Below are positions 60,581 through 64,000 of a DNA stretch of 64,000 nt, piece by piece. The notes beneath the pieces are model-generated. The model worked only from the letters and a program-made list of their open reading frames with translations. It had not been told where the DNA came from and did no database searches. How positions within the stretch are numbered: position 1 is the stretch's first letter; each line of letters begins with the position of its first letter. This DNA is from an uncultured Lachnospiraceae bacterium. Its GTDB lineage: Bacteria; Bacillota; Clostridia; Lachnospirales; Lachnospiraceae. The stretch lies in NCBI GenBank assembly GCA_910578555.1, contig CAJTPS010000011.1, positions 62,001 through 126,000 on the forward strand, written 5' to 3'. The translations under genes and the position numbers were made by a program.

Positions 60581-62110
60581 ATGAAGACATTTGCTGCGAT
60601 CGACGTCGGTTCTTATGAACTGGGGATGAAGATATTCGAGATCTCTTCCAAGAACGGGATCAGAGAGATCGACCATATCAGGCATCGGATCGATCTGGGA
60701 TCGGATACTTTTGCCACCGGAAAGATCAGTAATGAGCGTGTAGACGAGTTGTGCAGGGTTCTGCGCGAGTACGGCGAAATCATGAAAGGCTATCAGGTGG
60801 ACGATTACAAAGCGTACGGCACAAGTGCGGTCCGGGAGACGGAGAACACGATGATCGTCCTGGATCAGATCAAGCAGCGGACAGGAATCGCGATAGAAGT
60901 CTTAAGCAATTCGGAGCAGCGTTTTCTGGATTACAAGTCCATCGCGTCCGGCGGGGACGCTTTTAACAAAATTATAGAAAAGGGGACAGCCATCGTCGAT
61001 ATCGGCGGCGGCAGCATACAGATATCGCTTTTTGATAAAGATACGCTGGTGACGACCCAGAATATGCGGCTGGGGGTGCTCAGGCTGCAGGATCAGCTCG
61101 GACGGCTGAATATCAGACCGGAACAGAGCGAGAGTATGCTGGACGAGCTCGTCAGTTCCCAGCTTTCCGTATTCAAGAAGCTGTACCTTAAGGACAGGGT
61201 GATTGAGAATATCATCGTGGTAGACGATTATATATCTGCGGTCGTAGGCAGGAACGTGGCCGGGCTGGAGCATACGAGCGTGGAATCTGCGGCGATGGAT
61301 AAGTTTCTGGAGCGTATCCGTGTCAAGTCGGTGCAGGATGTGGCGCATATTCTCGGTATGCCGGAGGAGAATGTGCCGCTGCTCTTTATATCGGGCGTGC
61401 TGCTCAACCGGATTGCCAAGGTGATGGACGCGAAGCTGATCTGGGCGCCGGGCGTGAGTCTGTGTGACGGTATTGCATACGAATACGGGGAGAAGAATAA
61501 ACTGATCAGAGAACGGCATGATTTCGAGCAGGATATTATAGCCTGCGCCCGCAATATCAGCAAGCGCTATATGGGCAGCAGACGCAGGAGCGAGACGCTG
61601 GAACAGATCGCTCTCACGATATATGACAGCATGAAGAAAGTACACGGACTGGGTAAAAGAGAGAGGCTTCTTCTGCGGATTGCCACACTGCTGCATGACT
61701 GCGGCAAGTATATCAGTCTGGTAAATCTGGGAGAATGCTCCTATAACATTATCATGTCCACGGAGATCATCGGGCTGTCCCATGTGGAGCGGGAGATCGT
61801 GGCGAATGTGGTCAAGTACAATCATATTGATTTTGAATATTATGAAGCGATGGGCAGGGACAGTTCGCTTGACAGAAGGGACTATCTGACGATTGCCAAA
61901 CTGACGGCGATCCTTAAGATCGCGAACGGACTCGACAGGAGTCACAAGCAGAAATTTAAAAATGTCAGGACCACGCTCAAGGACGAGCAGCTGATTATCA
62001 CGGTGGATGCATCCCTGGACATTACGCTGGAGAAGGGGCTGTTCTCGAAGCGGGCGGATTTTTTTGAGGAAGTGTACAGCGTACGGCCGGTGATCAGACA
62101 GAAGAGTTGA
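60581..62110 (+). CDS. Ppx/GppA phosphatase with C-terminal HD domain
   Basis: Exopolyphosphatase or pppGpp phosphohydrolase. ASKHA-fold core: AAIDVGSYELGM, YGTSAVRETEN and the phosphate loop VDIGGGSIQISLF. From about residue 320 an HD-type domain carries LHDCGKYI, LSHVEREIVANVV and NGLDRSHKQKF. 509 residues. Start at ATG 60581 after GGGGA; a TATAAT at 60550-60555 is a possible -10 with a poor -35. The adjoining ppk1 gene points to polyphosphate turnover. Confidence 0.92.
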   Translation: MKTFAAIDVGSYELGMKIFEISSKNGIREIDHIRHRIDLGSDTFATGKISNERVDELCRVLREYGEIMKGYQVDDYKAYGTSAVRETENTMIVLDQIKQRTGIAIEVLSNSEQRFLDYKSIASGGDAFNKIIEKGTAIVDIGGGSIQISLFDKDTLVTTQNMRLGVLRLQDQLGRLNIRPEQSESMLDELVSSQLSVFKKLYLKDRVIENIIVVDDYISAVVGRNVAGLEHTSVESAAMDKFLERIRVKSVQDVAHILGMPEENVPLLFISGVLLNRIAKVMDAKLIWAPGVSLCDGIAYEYGEKNKLIRERHDFEQDIIACARNISKRYMGSRRRSETLEQIALTIYDSMKKVHGLGKRERLLLRIATLLHDCGKYISLVNLGECSYNIIMSTEIIGLSHVEREIVANVVKYNHIDFEYYEAMGRDSSLDRRDYLTIAKLTAILKIANGLDRSHKQKFKNVRTTLKDEQLIITVDASLDITLEKGLFSKRADFFEEVYSVRPVIRQKS

Positions 62111-62155
62111 AGGCATTTCGTAAAATAATTTCATAATATAACGGGGAAAATGGTT

Positions 62156-64000
62156 ATGGTAGAGAAGAGAGACGAGACGGACTTTTCAAATGTAGAGTAT
62201 TATACGAACAGAGAACTGAGCTGGCTGCTCTTTGACAGGAGGGTTCTGGGCGAAGCCAGAGATAAAGCAAACCCGCTTTTCGAGCGGCTGAAATTCTTAA
62301 GTATCACGGCATCCAACCTGGACGAATTTTTTATGGTGCGGGTGGCATCCTTAAAGGATATGGTCAGCGCCGGGTATAAGAAAAAGGATATTGCGGGCAT
62401 GACCGCCTCGGAACAGCTTGCGAAGGTGAATGAGGAGACGCATGCGCTTGTGGAACAGCAGTATGCCGTATACAACCGTTCGCTCCTGCCGCATCTTCTG
62501 GAAAACGGGCTGCATATTATCAGACATCACGAGGATCTGGGCAAAGAGGAAGCGGCCTATGTGGACCGGTATTTTGCGGATAACATCTATCCGGTTCTGA
62601 CGCCGATGGCGGTGGATTCCTCCCGACCTTTTCCGCTGATTCGCAATAAATCCCTGAATCTGGGGGCGCTGGTGAAGAAGAAGAACGGCGGGGGAGAACT
62701 GGAATTTGCCACCGTACAGGTACCGAGCGTCCTGTCCCGCCTTGTGACGATTCCGGCGGAGGAGGGGACGAAGATCATTCTGCTGGAGGAAGTGATCGAA
62801 CGCAATATGCACAAGCTGTTCCTCAACTATGATATCGTCTGCAGCTACCCTTTCCGCATCATGAGAAATGCGGATCTGCCGATTGAGGAGGACGAAGCGG
62901 AGGATCTGCTGCAGGAGATCGAGAAACAGCTTAAGAAGAGGCAATGGGGGCAGGTCATCCGTCTGGAGGTGGAGGAAGGGATCGACGACAGACTGCTGAA
63001 GCTGATCAGGGATGAACTGGCGATTGAGCAGGGGGATATCTATTCCATCAGCGGACCGCTGGATCTGACTTTCCTTATGAAAATGTACGGGCTGGATGGC
63101 TTTGACCATCTGAAGGAGCACGGGTACCTGAAACCGCAGCCGGTACCGGAACTGGCGGAGGAGACGGATGTGTTCGCGAAGATCAGGGAGGGAGACATTC
63201 TGATGCACCATCCCTATCAGACGTTTGAGCCGGTTGTGAATTTTATCAGGCAGGCGGCAAAAGATCCCGACGTGCTGGCTATCAAGCAGACCCTTTATCG
63301 CGTCAGCGGCAATTCGCCTATCGTGGCTGCGCTGGAACAGGCGGCGGACAACGGCAAGCAGGTGTCTGTGCTGGTGGAGTTAAAAGCGCGTTTCGACGAG
63401 GAGAATAACATCGTCTGGGCAAAGAAGCTGGAGAAAGCGGGCTGTCATGTTATCTATGGTCTGGTGGGACTCAAGACCCACAGTAAGATCACGCTGGTAG
63501 TCAGACGGGAAGAAAACGGGATAAGAAGATACGTCCATCTTGGAACGGGAAACTATAACGACTCTACGGCGAAGCTCTATACAGACATCGGGCTGTTCAC
63601 CTGCTCGGAAGCGATCGGTGAGGACGCAACGGCCGTGTTTAACATGCTGTCCGGCTACTCGGAGCCGCGCAACTGGAATAAACTGTCGCTGGCGCCGCTC
63701 TGGCTGAAGGACCGTTTCCTGCATCTGATCGACAGGGAAAAAGCTTATGCCGGACAGGGCAGAACGGCGCACATTATCGCCAAGATGAATTCCCTGTGCG
63801 ATAAGGATATTATCGAGGCGCTCTACACCGCAAGCGCTGCGGGCGTGAAGATCGATCTGATCATCCGCGGGATCTGCTGCCTGAAAGCAGGGATTCCCGG
63901 CGTGAGTGAGAACATTACGGTGCGCTCTATCGTGGGTAATTATCTGGAGCACGCGAGGATCTTTTATTTTGAGAACGACGGCAAGCCGGAGTATTACTGT
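62156..64000 (+). CDS. ppk1: Polyphosphate kinase 1, N-terminal part (runs off the window)
   Basis: Makes polyphosphate from ATP through a phosphohistidine. The frame is open through the end of the window, 615 codons. N-terminal domain: TNRELSWLLFDRRVL, LSITASNLDEFFMVR. Core: HHPYQTFEPVVNFI, LKQTLYRVSGNSPI-like segment (read here as IKQTLYRVSGNSPI), VELKARFDEENNI, GLVGLKTHSKITLVVR with the phosphorylated His, and HLGTGNYNDSTAKLYTD. Start at 62156 (9 bases after GGGG); ATG 62150 is also in frame. About 80-100 residues are missing at the C-terminus. Confidence 0.96.
   Translation, partial: MVEKRDETDFSNVEYYTNRELSWLLFDRRVLGEARDKANPLFERLKFLSITASNLDEFFMVRVASLKDMVSAGYKKKDIAGMTASEQLAKVNEETHALVEQQYAVYNRSLLPHLLENGLHIIRHHEDLGKEEAAYVDRYFADNIYPVLTPMAVDSSRPFPLIRNKSLNLGALVKKKNGGGELEFATVQVPSVLSRLVTIPAEEGTKIILLEEVIERNMHKLFLNYDIVCSYPFRIMRNADLPIEEDEAEDLLQEIEKQLKKRQWGQVIRLEVEEGIDDRLLKLIRDELAIEQGDIYSISGPLDLTFLMKMYGLDGFDHLKEHGYLKPQPVPELAEETDVFAKIREGDILMHHPYQTFEPVVNFIRQAAKDPDVLAIKQTLYRVSGNSPIVAALEQAADNGKQVSVLVELKARFDEENNIVWAKKLEKAGCHVIYGLVGLKTHSKITLVVRREENGIRRYVHLGTGNYNDSTAKLYTDIGLFTCSEAIGEDATAVFNMLSGYSEPRNWNKLSLAPLWLKDRFLHLIDREKAYAGQGRTAHIIAKMNSLCDKDIIEALYTASAAGVKIDLIIRGICCLKAGIPGVSENITVRSIVGNYLEHARIFYFENDGKPEYYC

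Noticed and set aside
60902..62134. - strand frame of 410 codons over the Ppx/GppA gene
   Set aside because: Shadow of a protein with clear ASKHA and HD motifs.

Overview
The window reads as a core chromosomal segment of a motile, Gram-positive anaerobe of the class Clostridia, most likely family Lachnospiraceae. The clues are strong AGGAGG-type ribosome binding sites, the che-sigD flagellar operon tail running into rpsB-tsf, a PolC-type DNA polymerase, chemotaxis genes of the CheB/CheC/CheD type, and small Lachnospiraceae-style families (DUF6115-like, DUF5050, CmpB-like). The family assignment is inference from gene content; no database search was run. Almost every gene is on the + strand; the exceptions are pyrI-pyrB, a nitroreductase, a small membrane protein and a DUF5050 protein.

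Layout. 1-11177: end of a flagellar/chemotaxis operon (flhG tail, PilZ/YcgR, cheB, cheA, cheW, cheC, cheD, membrane protein, sigD, fapA-like, three more poorly known genes), closed by an intrinsic terminator. 11159-18610: rpsB-tsf, then an interruption made of an AT-rich island of small unknown genes, a polysaccharide deacetylase and a bactofilin, then pyrH-frr. 18630-23959: uppS-cdsA-dxr-rseP-MATE, preceded by an intrinsic terminator that sits just before the uppS ribosome binding site. 24188-32030: PP2C phosphatase and Ser/Thr kinase, ispG, polC. 32031-33039: a gene-poor kilobase with a decayed cytidylate-kinase-like gene, tRNA-Glu(CTC), a MITE-like element, structured repeats, and a promoter-terminator pair in front of the nusA operon.

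33040-41836: rimP-nusA-rnpM-ylxQ-infB-rbfA-nrnA-truB-ribF, the classical translation-initiation and RNA-maturation operon. 41958-49140: Na/Pi symporter, an SH3-NlpC/P60 wall hydrolase, rpsO-pnp with a structured rpsO leader, and an HD-GYP response regulator. 49142-52302: pyrI/pyrB, nitroreductase, PH-domain protein, CmpB-like protein. 52449-56685: folate operon folC-folE-folP and a FolB-FolK-acetyltransferase fusion. 56841-64000: DUF5050 protein, pheA, DUF815 ATPase, Ppx/GppA, and the first part of ppk1.

The genes mostly form housekeeping modules: motility signalling, translation, isoprenoid and phospholipid precursor synthesis (uppS, cdsA, dxr, ispG), folate synthesis and polyphosphate turnover. 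The most unusual items are the FolB-FolK-GNAT fusion; the AT-rich island with two related small proteins around two zinc-ribbon proteins; the MITE-like element and interspersed structured repeat at transcription-unit boundaries; and probable attenuators before uppS and the nusA operon. I found no CRISPR array, prophage or intact insertion sequence.
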